Origin: Paraburkholderia hiiakae
GTDB lineage: Bacteria; Pseudomonadota; Gammaproteobacteria; Burkholderiales; Burkholderiaceae
Length of the DNA: 64,000 nt
Assembly (NCBI RefSeq): GCF_904848665.1
Contig: NZ_CAJHCQ010000001.1
Coordinates: 434,001 to 498,000 of the forward strand
Direction: 5' to 3'
Under the pieces are notes generated by a model. That model did not search any database and had not been told where the DNA came from. It saw nothing but the letters and a program-made list of their open reading frames with translations. This document shows, piece by piece, positions 19,220 to 28,206 of the stretch. Every line of letters starts with the position of its first letter. Within the stretch, counting starts at the first letter, position 1. The translations under genes and the position numbers were made by a program.

Positions 19220-19535
19220 GGCTGTCTCCTTCGAGTGAACGTTTGAGGTCGACGAGCGCGCCCACGCGCTCGTGCTCGAACTTGCCGATCCACCGGGCCG
19301 CAATCTCGCCGATGGGCACCGGATTGATGAAATGCCGCTTCTCGCGTCCATGCCGCTGCGTGGCGACGAGACTCGCCTCCTCCAGCACAGCGAGATGCTT
19401 CGTGACCGCCTGGCGCGACATGGCCAGCCCCTGGCATAAATCGGTCAGCGTCTGGCCGTTTTTCGCATGGAGGCGGTCGAGCAGTTGACGGCGGCTCGCG
19501 TCCGCCAGCGCACGGAATACGGTGTCGTCGTTCAT
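19212..19535 (-). CDS. ArsR-family helix-turn-helix regulator
   Basis: 107-residue winged-helix repressor. The HTH covers about residues 5-85: MNDDTVFRALADASRRQLLD, TDLCQGLAMSRQAVTKHLAVLE as recognition region, and LVATQRHGREKRHFINPVPI as the wing. No metal-binding cysteine motif (such as C-V-C) is present, so it is not an arsenic or metal sensor of the classical type; it belongs to the ArsR group paired with SRPBCC proteins. A perfect 20-bp palindrome starts 10 bp upstream of its start codon and is very likely its own operator, implying autorepression of this two-gene operon. Confidence 0.88.
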   Translation of the reverse strand: MNDDTVFRALADASRRQLLDRLHAKNGQTLTDLCQGLAMSRQAVTKHLAVLEEASLVATQRHGREKRHFINPVPIGEIAARWIGKFEHERVGALVDLKRSLEGDSHE

Positions 19536-19544
19536 GCGTTAATT

Positions 19545-19564
19545 ATGCAACCATATGGTTGCAT
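19545..19564. promoter_or_regulatory. Perfect 20-bp palindromic operator of the arsR-SRPBCC operon
   Basis: ATGCAACCAT followed by its exact reverse complement ATGGTTGCAT, 10-29 bp upstream of the arsR start codon. The CAACCATATGGTTG core is of the type bound by ArsR regulators paired with SRPBCC genes. Binding by the adjacent repressor is inferred from symmetry and position. Confidence 0.78.
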
Positions 19565-19572
19565 GTCAAGGT

Positions 19573-19599
19573 AAAAAGAACGACGCCGCAGCGCCGTTC
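19573..19599 (-). terminator. Intrinsic terminator of the chemoreceptor gene
   Basis: Read on the minus strand: GAACGGCGC, loop TGCG, GCGTCGTTC, then TTTTT. Nine paired positions including one G-T wobble, 25 bp after the chemoreceptor stop and just before the arsR operator, so the two units are insulated. Confidence 0.8.
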
Positions 19600-19624
19600 T
19601 CTCTGCTCATTGCGCTCCTGCGCC

Positions 19625-21424
19625 TCAATCGAGCCTGAACTGCCCGACCGCATCCGCGAGATTGGCGGCCTGGCCGCGCAGCGCCGCCGCGGCAGCCGTC
19701 GACTGTTCGACGAGCGCTGCGTTCTGCTGAACCATCTCATCGAGCTGGCTCACCGCGCGGTTCACTTCCTGGATGCCGCGCGTCTGCTCGCTGGCGGAGT
19801 TGGTGACCTCGGAGAGGATAGTCGTCACGTTCGAGACATTCGCCACGATCTCATCCATCGTCGAGCCCGCGCGGCGCACGAGCTGCGAGCCCGAAGTCAC
19901 GCTGGAAACGGTCGATTCGATCAGCCCCTTGATCTCGCGCGCCGCTTGCGCGCTGCGCTGCGCGAGACTGCGCACCTCGCCCGCCACCACGGCGAATCCG
20001 CGGCCCTCCTCTCCGGCCCGCGCCGCTTCGACCGCCGCATTCAGTGCGAGGATATTGGTCTGAAAGGCAATGCCGTCGATCACGCCGATGATGTCCGCGA
20101 TCTTCACGGACGCCTTCTCGATGTCGCCCATCGTGTGCACCACGTCGCCGATCACCGAGCCGCCGCGCGAGGCCGCCTGCGACGCCGTGGCCGCCGTCAC
20201 GTCGGCCTGCTGCGCCGCGTTCGCCGACTGCGCGACCGTCGCCGTGATTTCCTCCATCGACGCCGCCGTCTCTTCGAGGCTCGCCGCCGCCGACTCGGTG
20301 CGGCCCGAGAGGTCGACGTTGCCCGCCGCGATCTCGTCGCTCGCCGTGCGCACCGATTCGCTCGCGTCGCGGATGTGACGCATCACGTCGCGCAGCTTGT
20401 CCATGAACGCGTTGAACGAACGCGCGATCTGCGCAACTTCGTCGTTGCCCACGGCGGGCAGCCGCTTCGTGAGATCGCCTTCGCCAGCGCTGATCGCGTC
20501 CATCGCGTCGCGCACGCGCGAGAGACGCTGGAACGACACGGCCGTGGCCGCCGCCACGATCGCCGCGGCCGCCACCGCGATCACCACGAGCGCGATGAGC
20601 GACGCCGTGAGCAGCGAGCGCATGGCCGCCGTCGCATCGGCGCGGTCGAAGGCGACGACCACGCGCCAGTCGGTACCCGGAATCGTTTGCGCGCGCATCA
20701 GCTTGATGTCGCCGTTCACGTCCACCTTCAACGGTGCGGTGGCCGAGAACAACGCGTTCAGGCGATCGCCGGCCAGTTCAGGGGCGAGTTCCGATACAGG
20801 CTTGAGCGTCAGCTTGGGGTCGGGGTGCGCAACGATCGCGCCGCTCGCGTCGACAAGCATGCCGAAACTCGCCGGCGTGGGATGAATCGAGCGGACGTTG
20901 TCGATCACGCTGTCCATCGCCACGTCGCCGGAAATCACGCCCTTCACCGCGCCGTCGCGGATTACGGGCTCGGCGAACGCCACCACGAGCTTGCCCGTGC
21001 CCACGTCCACGTAAGGCGGGGTGACGACGGCCTTGCCCGCCGCGACGGCCTGCTTGTACCAGGGGCGGCCGGTCGGGTCATAGTCGGGCGGGATGCCGGT
21101 CGGATCGGAAAACTTCGCCGTGCGGTCGGCATAGCCCACGTAGACGTTGGTGAAGCCGCCCGCCGCCGCGATCTGCTTGAGCGCCGGCACGGGGTCCGGC
21201 CCGAGCACGGCGTCCTGCAGCGAGTCGATCATCCGCACGTGCGTCGCGACCCAGTCGGCAACGCCTTGCGCGTGGCTATCTTCGAGAGCCGTAAGCGTGC
21301 TGTCGATCGAATCCCTGTTGTGCGAGTTGGCGACGAAATAGTTAAGCGCCGTATTCGCGGCAAGCGCGGTCACGACAATGACAACGCATAGCGCGACGAT
21401 GCGCGCGCGGATAGTGGAAAACAT
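19625..21424 (-). CDS. Methyl-accepting chemotaxis protein with dCache_1-type sensor
   Basis: 599-residue inner-membrane chemoreceptor. A first transmembrane helix (about residues 8-30, [20 protein letters not shown]) is followed by a periplasmic double-Cache sensor (about 35-275). This has [11 protein letters not shown] and then [19 protein letters not shown], resembling the amino-acid-binding dCache motif. Next come a second transmembrane helix (about 285-310), a HAMP domain and a cytoplasmic signalling domain with the hairpin tip [20 protein letters not shown]. The C-terminus ends GQFRLD with no CheR/CheB-tethering pentapeptide. The start at 21424 fits the first helix best; in-frame starts upstream (21505, 21466) have no better ribosome site. 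It is monocistronic with its own terminator. The ligand is unproven; amino acids are the best guess. Confidence 0.9.
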   Translation of the reverse strand: MFSTIRARIVALCVVIVVTALAANTALNYFVANSHNRDSIDSTLTALEDSHAQGVADWVATHVRMIDSLQDAVLGPDPVPALKQIAAAGGFTNVYVGYADRTAKFSDPTGIPPDYDPTGRPWYKQAVAAGKAVVTPPYVDVGTGKLVVAFAEPVIRDGAVKGVISGDVAMDSVIDNVRSIHPTPASFGMLVDASGAIVAHPDPKLTLKPVSELAPELAGDRLNALFSATAPLKVDVNGDIKLMRAQTIPGTDWRVVVAFDRADATAAMRSLLTASLIALVVIAVAAAAIVAAATAVSFQRLSRVRDAMDAISAGEGDLTKRLPAVGNDEVAQIARSFNAFMDKLRDVMRHIRDASESVRTASDEIAAGNVDLSGRTESAAASLEETAASMEEITATVAQSANAAQQADVTAATASQAASRGGSVIGDVVHTMGDIEKASVKIADIIGVIDGIAFQTNILALNAAVEAARAGEEGRGFAVVAGEVRSLAQRSAQAAREIKGLIESTVSSVTSGSQLVRRAGSTMDEIVANVSNVTTILSEVTNSASEQTRGIQEVNRAVSQLDEMVQQNAALVEQSTAAAAALRGQAANLADAVGQFRLD

Positions 21425-21629
21425 CGGAGGGGAATGCCGTGTGGGAAGAAAGGGGGAAGCCATCATGCCTGATCTGGAACTATCAGGGATTACGGCAAAC
21501 CACACGGTGTTCTTGAGGGCGCAACCGCAGAAGATGCGCCTTGAATCGCTTACTTACAAGAAGTTGGCGGAGGATAAACGAAATTATCAGACAAATAGAT
21601 TGCAACCATCGCGCCGGTTTACCGGGTAA

Positions 21630-22250
21630 CTACTTGCCGGCGCCCGCAGCCTTCTTCTCGCCGATCCGGCTCTCCTTACCCGCGATGAGCTTGGAGATGT
21701 TCGCGCGATGCCGCCAGAACAGCAGCACGCTCATGGCGAGGATGGCGAGCGCGACAATGCGCGGGCCGAACATGAACACGTAGTAAAGCGGCGCGAACAC
21801 GGCGGCCGCCAGCGCCGCGAGCGACGAGTAACGCGTGAAGAACGCGACGATGAGCCAGGTGGCGAGCGTGGCGACGCCGAGGATCGGATTCACCGCGAGC
21901 AGCACGCCGGCCGCGGTGGCGACGCCCTTGCCGCCCTTGAAGCGGAAGAACACCGGATACAGGTGGCCGAGGAACACGGCGATCGCGGCGAGCGCGACAG
22001 CTGCGTCGCCGAGACCGTAGCGCGGACCGAAGTGCGCGACCAGCCAGACGGCCAGCCAGCCCTTGAACGCGTCGCCGATCAGCGTGAGGATCGCGGCCTT
22101 CTTGTTGCCGCTGCGCAGCACGTTGGTCGCGCCGGGATTGCCGGAGCCGTAGGAGCGAGGATCGTCGAGGCCCATGAAGGCGCTCACGATCACGGCAAAC
22201 GAAACCGAACCGATCAGATAGGCGAGAACGGCGACGAACAGGTTGGACAT
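21630..22250 (-). CDS. plsY: Acyl-phosphate glycerol-3-phosphate acyltransferase
   Basis: 206-residue integral membrane enzyme that transfers an acyl group from acyl-phosphate to glycerol-3-phosphate, starting phospholipid synthesis with PlsX. The conserved loops are present: [19 protein letters not shown] (about residues 33-52), [21 protein letters not shown] (about 95-115) and the C-terminal RHRANISKL. Start at 22250 ([15 protein letters not shown]) gives the normal family length with five to seven membrane helices; longer starts would add an arginine-rich extension. It follows ybaK on the same strand after a 186-bp gap. Confidence 0.95.
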   Translation of the reverse strand: MSNLFVAVLAYLIGSVSFAVIVSAFMGLDDPRSYGSGNPGATNVLRSGNKKAAILTLIGDAFKGWLAVWLVAHFGPRYGLGDAAVALAAIAVFLGHLYPVFFRFKGGKGVATAAGVLLAVNPILGVATLATWLIVAFFTRYSSLAALAAAVFAPLYYVFMFGPRIVALAILAMSVLLFWRHRANISKLIAGKESRIGEKKAAGAGK

Positions 22251-22436
22251 GCACGAAACCCGAAGGAAGTGGAACGATGCGCGCCGGGCCATGGCCGCCC
22301 GGCAACGCGCGACGGCGCTCATTCTACCGAAGCACGGGCGCGCCCTGCCCGCACCGACGGCACAACCCCGCACAAACCAGGGTAAATCAGGGAAATAACG
22401 GGAACGGACGGGAAGACGGCGAGCGGGCGCCGCGCG

Positions 22437-22928
22437 TTACTCGACGCTCGCGCATTGCACTGGCTTCGCGTTCAGGAGCGTCGTGAGCACTGCTGGGGCG
22501 AGGCTCACGAGATAACCACGACGGCCTCCGTTGAGCCAGATCTCGTCGAGTTCGAATATGGTCGATTCGACATACACGGGCATGGCCTTCTTCGTGCCGA
22601 AGGGCGAGGTGCCGCCCACCAGATAGCCCGAATGACGGTTCGCGACTTCGGGCTTGCACGGCTCGATGCGCTTCGCGCCGATCTGCCGCGCGAGATTCTT
22701 CGTCGACACCTTGCGGTCGCCGTGCATGAGGACGATGAGCGGCTTCGCGTGCTCATCCTCCATCACGAGCGTCTTGACGACGCGATGCTCGTCCACGCCG
22801 AGCTGGCGCGCGGATTCTTCCGTGCCGCCATGCTCGACATACTCGTAGGGATGCTCGCCGAACGCGACGCCCGCGCGGCGCAGCATCTGCGTGGCGGGCG
22901 TTTCGGACACATGTTTCGTTTTGCTCAT
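22437..22928 (-). CDS. ybaK: Cys-tRNA(Pro)/Cys-tRNA(Cys) deacylase
   Basis: 163-residue YbaK/EbsC-type trans-editing enzyme that clears cysteine mischarged on tRNA(Pro). Recognisable segments are HPYEYVEHGGTEESARQLGV, VVKTLVMEDEHAKPLIVLMHGDRKVS (containing the conserved lysines) and GYLVGGTSPFGTKKAMPVYV. Length is typical. It lies 54 bp downstream of xerD in the same direction. Confidence 0.93.
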   Translation of the reverse strand: MSKTKHVSETPATQMLRRAGVAFGEHPYEYVEHGGTEESARQLGVDEHRVVKTLVMEDEHAKPLIVLMHGDRKVSTKNLARQIGAKRIEPCKPEVANRHSGYLVGGTSPFGTKKAMPVYVESTIFELDEIWLNGGRRGYLVSLAPAVLTTLLNAKPVQCASVE

Positions 22929-22982
22929 CGGCGCATTGTAAGCGGAGGACTCGCAATGGCCGCGCCACCACGTTTGCCAGAA

Positions 22983-23963
22983 TCACCCGCGCGGATGATG
23001 CTTCGCGTGCAAGAGGCGCAGCCGCTCGCGCGCGACGTGCGTATAGATCTGCGTCGTGGAGATGTCGCTGTGGCCCAGCAGCAGCTGCACGACCCGCAAG
23101 TCCGCGCCGTGATTGAGCAGGTGCGTGGCGAACGCGTGGCGCATCGTGTGCGGCGAGAGCGGCGCGTGCACACCGCCCGCCGCCGCGTGGCGCTTGATGA
23201 TGTGCCAGAACTGCTGGCGCGTCATGCCTTCGGCGCGCGCGGTCACGAAGAGCGCGTCGGTCGTGCGAGCGCCGAGCAGCGCTGGCCGCGACTCGCGCAA
23301 GTAGCGCTCGATCCAGGCGTGCGCCTCCTCGCCGAACGGAATCAGCCGCTCCTTGGAACCCTTGCCGAGCACACGTACGACGCCTTCGTTCAAGCCCACC
23401 TCGACGGTCTTGAGCGTGACGAGTTCGGTCACGCGCAGGCCGCTTGCGTACATCAGCTCGAGCATCGTGCGGTCGCGCAGGCCGAGCGGCGTCTCTACAT
23501 CGGGAGCGCCTAGCAGCGCCTCGACCTGCGCCTCGCTCAACGTGGACGGAAAGCGCGGCGCCTGCTTCGCCGACCGGATGCGAACGGTCGGGTCCGAGTG
23601 CACGCGCTGCTCACGCAGCGCCCAGCCGTAGTAGCGGCGAAACACCGAAAGGCGCCGGTTCGCCGAAGTGGATTTATCGTCCTTGCGGCGCGCGCTGTAG
23701 GCGAGCAAGTCGTCTTCGTGGGTCGTGTCGAGCGCGTTGAAGCGCTCGCGCGCGAGCCATTGCGCGAAGAGGCTCAAATCTCGCCGGTAGGCGTCGAGCG
23801 TATTGCGCGAGAGGCCGTGCTCGAGCCACATGGCGTCGCAAAACGTGTCGATGGCGGTGTGGCTCGAGGCAAGCGCTTCGGCCGCGGCGGGATCAAGCGC
23901 CTGTTGCGCCTCGTCGGCGGCATCGCTTGCGGCAAGCGGCGGCGGATTCGTCGTCATCGTCAT
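22983..23963 (-). CDS. xerD: Site-specific tyrosine recombinase XerD
   Basis: 326-residue recombinase that, with XerC, resolves chromosome dimers at dif. An N-terminal SAM-like core-binding domain (about 36-120, IDTFCDAMWLEHGLSRNTLD) precedes the catalytic domain. All active-site residues are visible: Arg177 (SGLRVTEL), Lys201 (GKGSKER), His272 and Arg275 (HTMRHAF), His298 (LLGHSDI) and nucleophile Tyr307 (IYTHV). About 35 N-terminal residues precede the family core and are Ala-rich. No integrase neighbours or att repeats are present, so it is the housekeeping enzyme. It starts 4 bp after the ogt stop. Confidence 0.93.
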   Translation of the reverse strand: MTMTTNPPPLAASDAADEAQQALDPAAAEALASSHTAIDTFCDAMWLEHGLSRNTLDAYRRDLSLFAQWLARERFNALDTTHEDDLLAYSARRKDDKSTSANRRLSVFRRYYGWALREQRVHSDPTVRIRSAKQAPRFPSTLSEAQVEALLGAPDVETPLGLRDRTMLELMYASGLRVTELVTLKTVEVGLNEGVVRVLGKGSKERLIPFGEEAHAWIERYLRESRPALLGARTTDALFVTARAEGMTRQQFWHIIKRHAAAGGVHAPLSPHTMRHAFATHLLNHGADLRVVQLLLGHSDISTTQIYTHVARERLRLLHAKHHPRG

Positions 23964-23967
23964 CGTG

Positions 23968-24453
23968 TCAGCGCAGTTGAAATCGGTTCGACGTGCATTC
24001 GTGGGCGAGCAGCCAGCGCTTCACGTCGCGAAAGAAGCCTTCGCCGCCGTGATGCGCGAACCCACCGAGGCCGCTCGCCGACACCACGCGATGACACGGA
24101 ATCACGAGCGGAAAGGGATTGTCGCCGCACGCCTGGCCCACGGCGCGCGGGCTGAGCCCGCCAATGCGCTTCGCGAGTTCGCCGTAGGTGAGGACTTCTC
24201 CCGCCTCGATTGCGCAGATGCCGTCCCACACACGCCGCTGGAATTCGGTGCCTAGCGGTGCGAGCGGCAGGTCGAAGCCGGCGTCGGCGTTCTCGAAATA
24301 CTGCCCGATCTGTTCGGCCGCGCGCGCGGCGAGTTCGCAATCGGGCTCGACGCTCGCCGTGTGCCCCGGCAGATAGACGATCTCGCCCAGCGCTTGCCCG
24401 ACGGTGCGGATACCGACCTTGCCGAATGGCGCGTCGATCACTGCGTTGAACAT
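23968..24453 (-). CDS. ogt: Methylated-DNA--[protein]-cysteine S-methyltransferase
   Basis: 161-residue suicide repair protein that removes O6-alkyl groups from guanine. The active site PCHRV is present with nucleophile Cys120, in the context RAVGQACGDNPFPLVIPCHR, followed by SGLGGFAHHGGEGFF. An N-terminal RNase-H-like domain begins MFNAVIDAPFGKVGIRT. The start at 24453 has AAGGAG 7 nt upstream; an earlier in-frame start at 24573 is rejected. No AdaA-like regulatory domain is attached, so it is Ogt-type. It is tightly linked to xerD (4-bp gap). Confidence 0.93.
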   Translation of the reverse strand: MFNAVIDAPFGKVGIRTVGQALGEIVYLPGHTASVEPDCELAARAAEQIGQYFENADAGFDLPLAPLGTEFQRRVWDGICAIEAGEVLTYGELAKRIGGLSPRAVGQACGDNPFPLVIPCHRVVSASGLGGFAHHGGEGFFRDVKRWLLAHECTSNRFQLR

Positions 24454-24569
24454 CGTCGTCTCCTTCGTGCGCGAACGTTGCACGCCATGGTGCCGCGATG
24501 CGCGCGCGATTTCCAGTGCGCCGTCGTTCAGTTTCATGTCCATGTCCGCCTCTGCCGTTTTCATTTGCA

Positions 24570-25970
24570 TCAAGCCGCTTCGAGCGCCCAGCGCACGTGC
24601 TCGCGCACGATCGCCGACTCGTCATGCTCGCGCTCGCGCAATGCCTGCACGATCGCAGCGCGCGCCGCGTCGCGGGCGGTATCCGCGCCTTCGTGCGTCC
24701 TCGCGCGCAGCGCATTGCCCATCGCCACCGCGATATTGCGCGACCAGCTTTCGTAGCCGATGCGCCGTATCGCGCTGCCTTGCATGCGCTCGTCGAACTG
24801 CGCTGCGCTCCATGCGAACAGATCGACGAGACTCGCACGATCGAGCCCATGACGCACGTCGAAATCGGCGACGGGCGCGGCCTGCGCGAACTTGTTCCAT
24901 GGGCACACGAGCTGGCAGTCATCGCAACCATACACACGATTGCCGATCAGCTCGCGCAGTTCCAGGGGAATGCTGCCCTTCAATTCGATCGTCAGATAGG
25001 AGATGCAGCGGCGCGCATCCACGCGATACGGCCCGGTGATCGCACCCGTCGGGCACGCGTCGATGCAGCGCGTGCAACTGCCGCAATGCGCGCCCGGCGT
25101 TTCGGGTGCGGCGCTGGCTGGGTCGTCGGCATCGGTGGGCAGCGGCACGTCCACGTAGATCTCGCCGAGAAAGAAGAGCGAGCCCGCGTCGCGTTGCAGG
25201 AGCAGCGTGTGCTTGCCGCGCCAGCCCACGCCTGCCTTCTGCGCGAGTTCGACTTCGAGCACGGGCGCGGAGTCGGTGAACACGCGAAAACCGAACTGGC
25301 CGATCTCGGCCTCGATGCGTTCGGCAAGCTGCTGCAGCCGCGCGCGCAACACCTTGTGATAGTCGCGCCCGCGAGCGTAGATCGACACGACGGCGGCATG
25401 CGGGTCGGTCAGACGCGCGTGCTCGCGCAGCCGCCAGTCGGCGTGAACGCTCTCGTGGGCAACGTTCGTGCCAACTTCGGTGGCAACTTCGGTGCCAGCG
25501 CTCTCGCTGCGATCCGGGCCAGCTTGCGAAGCACTTTCGCGCGTCTTTCCCACTGCATTCGGCTTGAGCGTATCGATGGGCAAATAGGCCATGCGCGCGG
25601 TGATCACGCGTCGCGTGCCGGCCACAAGGTCGGCTGGCCGCGCGCGTTTCATCCCATGTTTGGCCATATAATCCATCTCGCCGTGGCAGCCTGCTTCGAG
25701 CCACGCGGCGAGGCCCGCCTCGGCATGGGAAAGGTCGGTGTCGCTGATACCGATCGCACCGAACCCCAGCTCGCGCCCCCACGTCCGGATGCGCGCCGCG
25801 AGCGCGGCGAGCGCCGCCTCATCGAGCAGCATGGCCTGCTCAACGGCCGGCGCAGACGACTCTCGCGGCGCATGAGCTTGAGCACGCGCTTGAGCGGACG
25901 TTGGGTCGAGCGCCTCCGAAGACGCTCGCGCATCCTGCGCGGAGTTGGAAGGGGAATGCGTGGGGTTCAT
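24570..25970 (-). CDS. queG: Epoxyqueuosine reductase
   Basis: 466-residue cobalamin- and Fe4S4-dependent enzyme for the last step of queuosine synthesis in tRNA. The two cluster motifs are CGSCTRCIDACP and CDDCQLVCPWN; GRGDYHKVL-like residues (YARGRDYHKVLR) and GWRGKHTLLLQRDAGSLFF are family hallmarks, with a HEAT-like C-terminus. It is longer than the usual 350-390 residues. The N-terminal 47 residues are low-complexity, and an insertion of about 35 residues near position 145-180 contains a 12-bp tandem repeat. The ATG at 25970 lies 17 bp from the divergent tsaE ATG. An internal ATG at 25832 (MLLDEAALAALAARI) would remove the N-terminal extension and is a credible alternative. Confidence 0.9.
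   Translation of the reverse strand: MNPTHSPSNSAQDARASSEALDPTSAQARAQAHAPRESSAPAVEQAMLLDEAALAALAARIRTWGRELGFGAIGISDTDLSHAEAGLAAWLEAGCHGEMDYMAKHGMKRARPADLVAGTRRVITARMAYLPIDTLKPNAVGKTRESASQAGPDRSESAGTEVATEVGTNVAHESVHADWRLREHARLTDPHAAVVSIYARGRDYHKVLRARLQQLAERIEAEIGQFGFRVFTDSAPVLEVELAQKAGVGWRGKHTLLLQRDAGSLFFLGEIYVDVPLPTDADDPASAAPETPGAHCGSCTRCIDACPTGAITGPYRVDARRCISYLTIELKGSIPLELRELIGNRVYGCDDCQLVCPWNKFAQAAPVADFDVRHGLDRASLVDLFAWSAAQFDERMQGSAIRRIGYESWSRNIAVAMGNALRARTHEGADTARDAARAAIVQALREREHDESAIVREHVRWALEAA
25458..25493. repeat. 12-bp imperfect tandem repeat inside queG
   Basis: Three 12-bp units (GGCAACGTTCGT, GCCAACTTCGGT, GGCAACTTCGGT) encode a Thr/Val/Ala/Gly-rich stretch within a non-conserved insertion. 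In-frame period, so length change would not break the gene. Confidence 0.65.
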
Positions 25971-25987
25971 CACGTCATTTTACGAGA

Positions 25988-26578
25988 ATGCCCGACACGC
26001 CCGGTCACGACCACGCGCCGCTTTTGCTTGATCCATCAGCCGACGTTCTCCTCGAGCGTCGTTTCGATCTGGCAGATGCGAACGCCACCGACGCCTTCGG
26101 CGCACGCTTCGCGCACGCGCTCGATTCGCTGCGCGCAAATGTTGCGCAAAGCGGCGCGCAAGATCACGCAGCACCTCCCTTTCACGGCCTGCACGTGCAG
26201 TTGCACGGCGACCTCGGCGCGGGCAAGACCTCGCTCGTGCGCGCCACGTTGCGCGCGCTCGGCCACGCGGGCCGTGTGCGCAGTCCCACCTACACGCTCG
26301 TCGAGCCCTACACGGTCGCAACGCCGAATGGGGAACTCCAGCTGTATCACTTCGATCTGTACCGTTTCAGCGATCCGGCCGAATGGGCCGACTCGGGCTT
26401 TCGCGAATACTTCGCGCAAGGTGCGGTGTGCCTCGTCGAATGGCCGCAACGCGCGGGCGGCCTTCTCGGCGTACCCGATCTCGTGTTCTCGCTCGAGCCG
26501 GATGCAAGCGGCGAAGGCCGCGTGCTCACCGCCTACGCATACAGCGCATCAGGAAAGGCATGTCTAGAAAGATGTTAA
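25988..26578 (+). CDS. tsaE: tRNA threonylcarbamoyladenosine biosynthesis ATPase TsaE
   Basis: 196-residue P-loop ATPase needed with TsaB/TsaD for t6A modification of tRNA. Walker A is HGDLGAGKTSLV (about residues 73-84), then RSPTYTLVEPY (switch-like), LYHFDLYRFSDPAEWADSG and the terminal VEWPQRAGG. It is somewhat longer than the E. coli protein because of an N-terminal extension and a linker of about 12 residues (AQSGAQDHAAPP). The start at 25988 lies 17 bp from the divergent queG ATG, so promoter elements must lie inside coding sequence. Its 3' end overlaps the amiC start. Confidence 0.93.
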   Translation: MPDTPGHDHAPLLLDPSADVLLERRFDLADANATDAFGARFAHALDSLRANVAQSGAQDHAAPPFHGLHVQLHGDLGAGKTSLVRATLRALGHAGRVRSPTYTLVEPYTVATPNGELQLYHFDLYRFSDPAEWADSGFREYFAQGAVCLVEWPQRAGGLLGVPDLVFSLEPDASGEGRVLTAYAYSASGKACLERC

Positions 26579-28128
26579 TCAAACCGTTCCGCTCGATCGA
26601 ATCGGCCGCCACCGCCACGCACAACTGGCGTCGCCGGCAGATTCTGAAGGCGGGCGCCTCCACGCTCGTGCTCGGTCTTGCCGTGCCGCGCCTCGCGTGG
26701 GCCACTTCGGTCGTCGGCGTGCGTGTGTGGCCCGCGCGTGACTACACCCGCGTCACCATCGAATCGGACCAGCCGCTGCAGAACGCACAGCAACTGCTGC
26801 AAGGCCCCGATCGTCTCGTCGTCGATCTCACCGGGCTCGATCTCGACGACGCGCTCAAGAACCTCGTCTCCAAGATCACGCCGAACGATCCGCAGATCCA
26901 GGCCGTGCGTGTGGGCCAGTACCAGCCGCACGTGGTGCGCATGGTGTTCGACCTCAAGGGGTCGGTCAAGCCGCAGGTGTTCGCGCTTCAGCCGGTGGGC
27001 TCGTATAAGTACCGGCTCGTGTTCGACCTGTACCCGGCGGTCGCACCCGACCCGCTGATGGACCTGCTGGCCCAAACCGAGCGCAAGCAGCAGCAACTCG
27101 ATGCGCACCAGACGATGAAGGACAGCGCGCAGCCTGCCACGCCGCCCACGCTCGCGGGTCCGAACACACCGCCCGCGCACGACAATAGCGACGCGTTTTT
27201 CGAGCGCTACGCGCAGAACGACGCGCTCGGCTCGCCCAGCGCGCCGCGGCCCACGCCGCCGGCGCCGCCTGCGGCGGTCGTGCCGCGTCCGGGCAAACCT
27301 GCCGTGCCGAAGCCACCCGTCGTCGCCCAGCGCAACAACGACGATGGCGACAACCCAAGCGCCAGCGCCGACGACAACTACGGTTTCACCGCGCCGAAGT
27401 CCACCAAGGGCGGCACCACGCGCCTGTTGACCGTCGCGATCGATCCGGGCCACGGCGGCGAAGACCCGGGCGCCATCGGCAGCGCGGGCACCTACGAGAA
27501 GCACGTTGCGCTCGACATCGCGAAGAAGCTGCGCGCGAAGATCGACGCCCAGCCCAACATGCGCGCAATGATGACGCGCGACGCCGACTTCTTCGTGCCG
27601 CTGAACGTACGCGTGCAGAAGGCGCGGCGCGTGGGCGCGGACCTTTTCGTCTCGATCCACGCCGACGCGTTCACCACGCCCGAGGCGCGCGGCTCATCGG
27701 TGTTCGCGCTTTCGGAGCACGGCGCGACAAGCGCCGCGGCGCGCTGGATGGCGAACAAGGAGAACTCTTCGGACCAGATCGGCGGCATCAGCGTGCAAAC
27801 GGCCGACGCCGCCGTGAACCGCGCGCTCTTCGACATGTCGACGACGGCGCAGATCCGCGACTCGCTGCGTTACGGCGGCTTCGTGCTCAACGAGGTCGGC
27901 GATATCAACAAGCTGCACAAGGGCTCAGTCGAGCAGGCGGGCTTCGCGGTGCTCAAGGCGCCCGACATTCCGTCGATCCTCGTGGAGACGGCCTTCATCA
28001 GCAATCCCGAAGAAGAGACCAAGCTCAACGACGACGCCTATCGCGACAAGATGGCGAACGCGATTCTCAAGGGCATCAAGCGCTATTTCGCGGCCAATCC
28101 GCCACTTGCGAAGAGCCGTATGACCTGA
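26560..28128 (+). CDS. amiC: N-acetylmuramoyl-L-alanine amidase, Tat-exported (AmiC type)
   Basis: 522-residue periplasmic zinc amidase that cuts the peptide from MurNAc during septum splitting. A twin-arginine signal is visible at residues 23-48 (NWRRRQILKAGASTLVLGL, then cleavage near LAWA). Next is an AMIN domain (about 50-165, VVGVRVWPARDYTRVTIESD) for septal targeting, a Pro/Ala-rich linker (about 190-285), and an Amidase_3 domain with zinc/catalytic residues in DPGHGGEDPGAIG, TYEKHVALDI, SIHADAF and LVETAFISN. The start at 26560 has AGGA 5 nt upstream and overlaps the tsaE end by 19 nt; an alternative ATG at 26572 overlaps by 7 nt. Coupling to tsaE is likely. Confidence 0.93.
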   Translation: MSRKMLIKPFRSIESAATATHNWRRRQILKAGASTLVLGLAVPRLAWATSVVGVRVWPARDYTRVTIESDQPLQNAQQLLQGPDRLVVDLTGLDLDDALKNLVSKITPNDPQIQAVRVGQYQPHVVRMVFDLKGSVKPQVFALQPVGSYKYRLVFDLYPAVAPDPLMDLLAQTERKQQQLDAHQTMKDSAQPATPPTLAGPNTPPAHDNSDAFFERYAQNDALGSPSAPRPTPPAPPAAVVPRPGKPAVPKPPVVAQRNNDDGDNPSASADDNYGFTAPKSTKGGTTRLLTVAIDPGHGGEDPGAIGSAGTYEKHVALDIAKKLRAKIDAQPNMRAMMTRDADFFVPLNVRVQKARRVGADLFVSIHADAFTTPEARGSSVFALSEHGATSAAARWMANKENSSDQIGGISVQTADAAVNRALFDMSTTAQIRDSLRYGGFVLNEVGDINKLHKGSVEQAGFAVLKAPDIPSILVETAFISNPEEETKLNDDAYRDKMANAILKGIKRYFAANPPLAKSRMT

Positions 28129-28155
28129 GGCCCGCGAGCCTGGCATCCTGGAAAG

Positions 28156-28194
28156 CGCCGCGCACGCCTTCGGGCTGGCGCGGCGTTTGCATTT
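28156..28194. terminator. Intrinsic terminator between amiC and eamA
   Basis: CGCCGCGC (28156-28163) pairs with GCGCGGCG (28178-28185); inside it GCC-TTCG-GGC gives a stable UUCG tetraloop. TTTGCATTT follows on the plus strand. Confidence 0.6.
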
Positions 28195-28206
28195 GGAGCA
28201 CACGTG

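Noticed and set aside
22983..23963. XerD as a possible integrase marking a genomic island
   Set aside because: It has the housekeeping XerD length and motifs, conserved neighbours, and no tRNA, att repeat or phage gene nearby.
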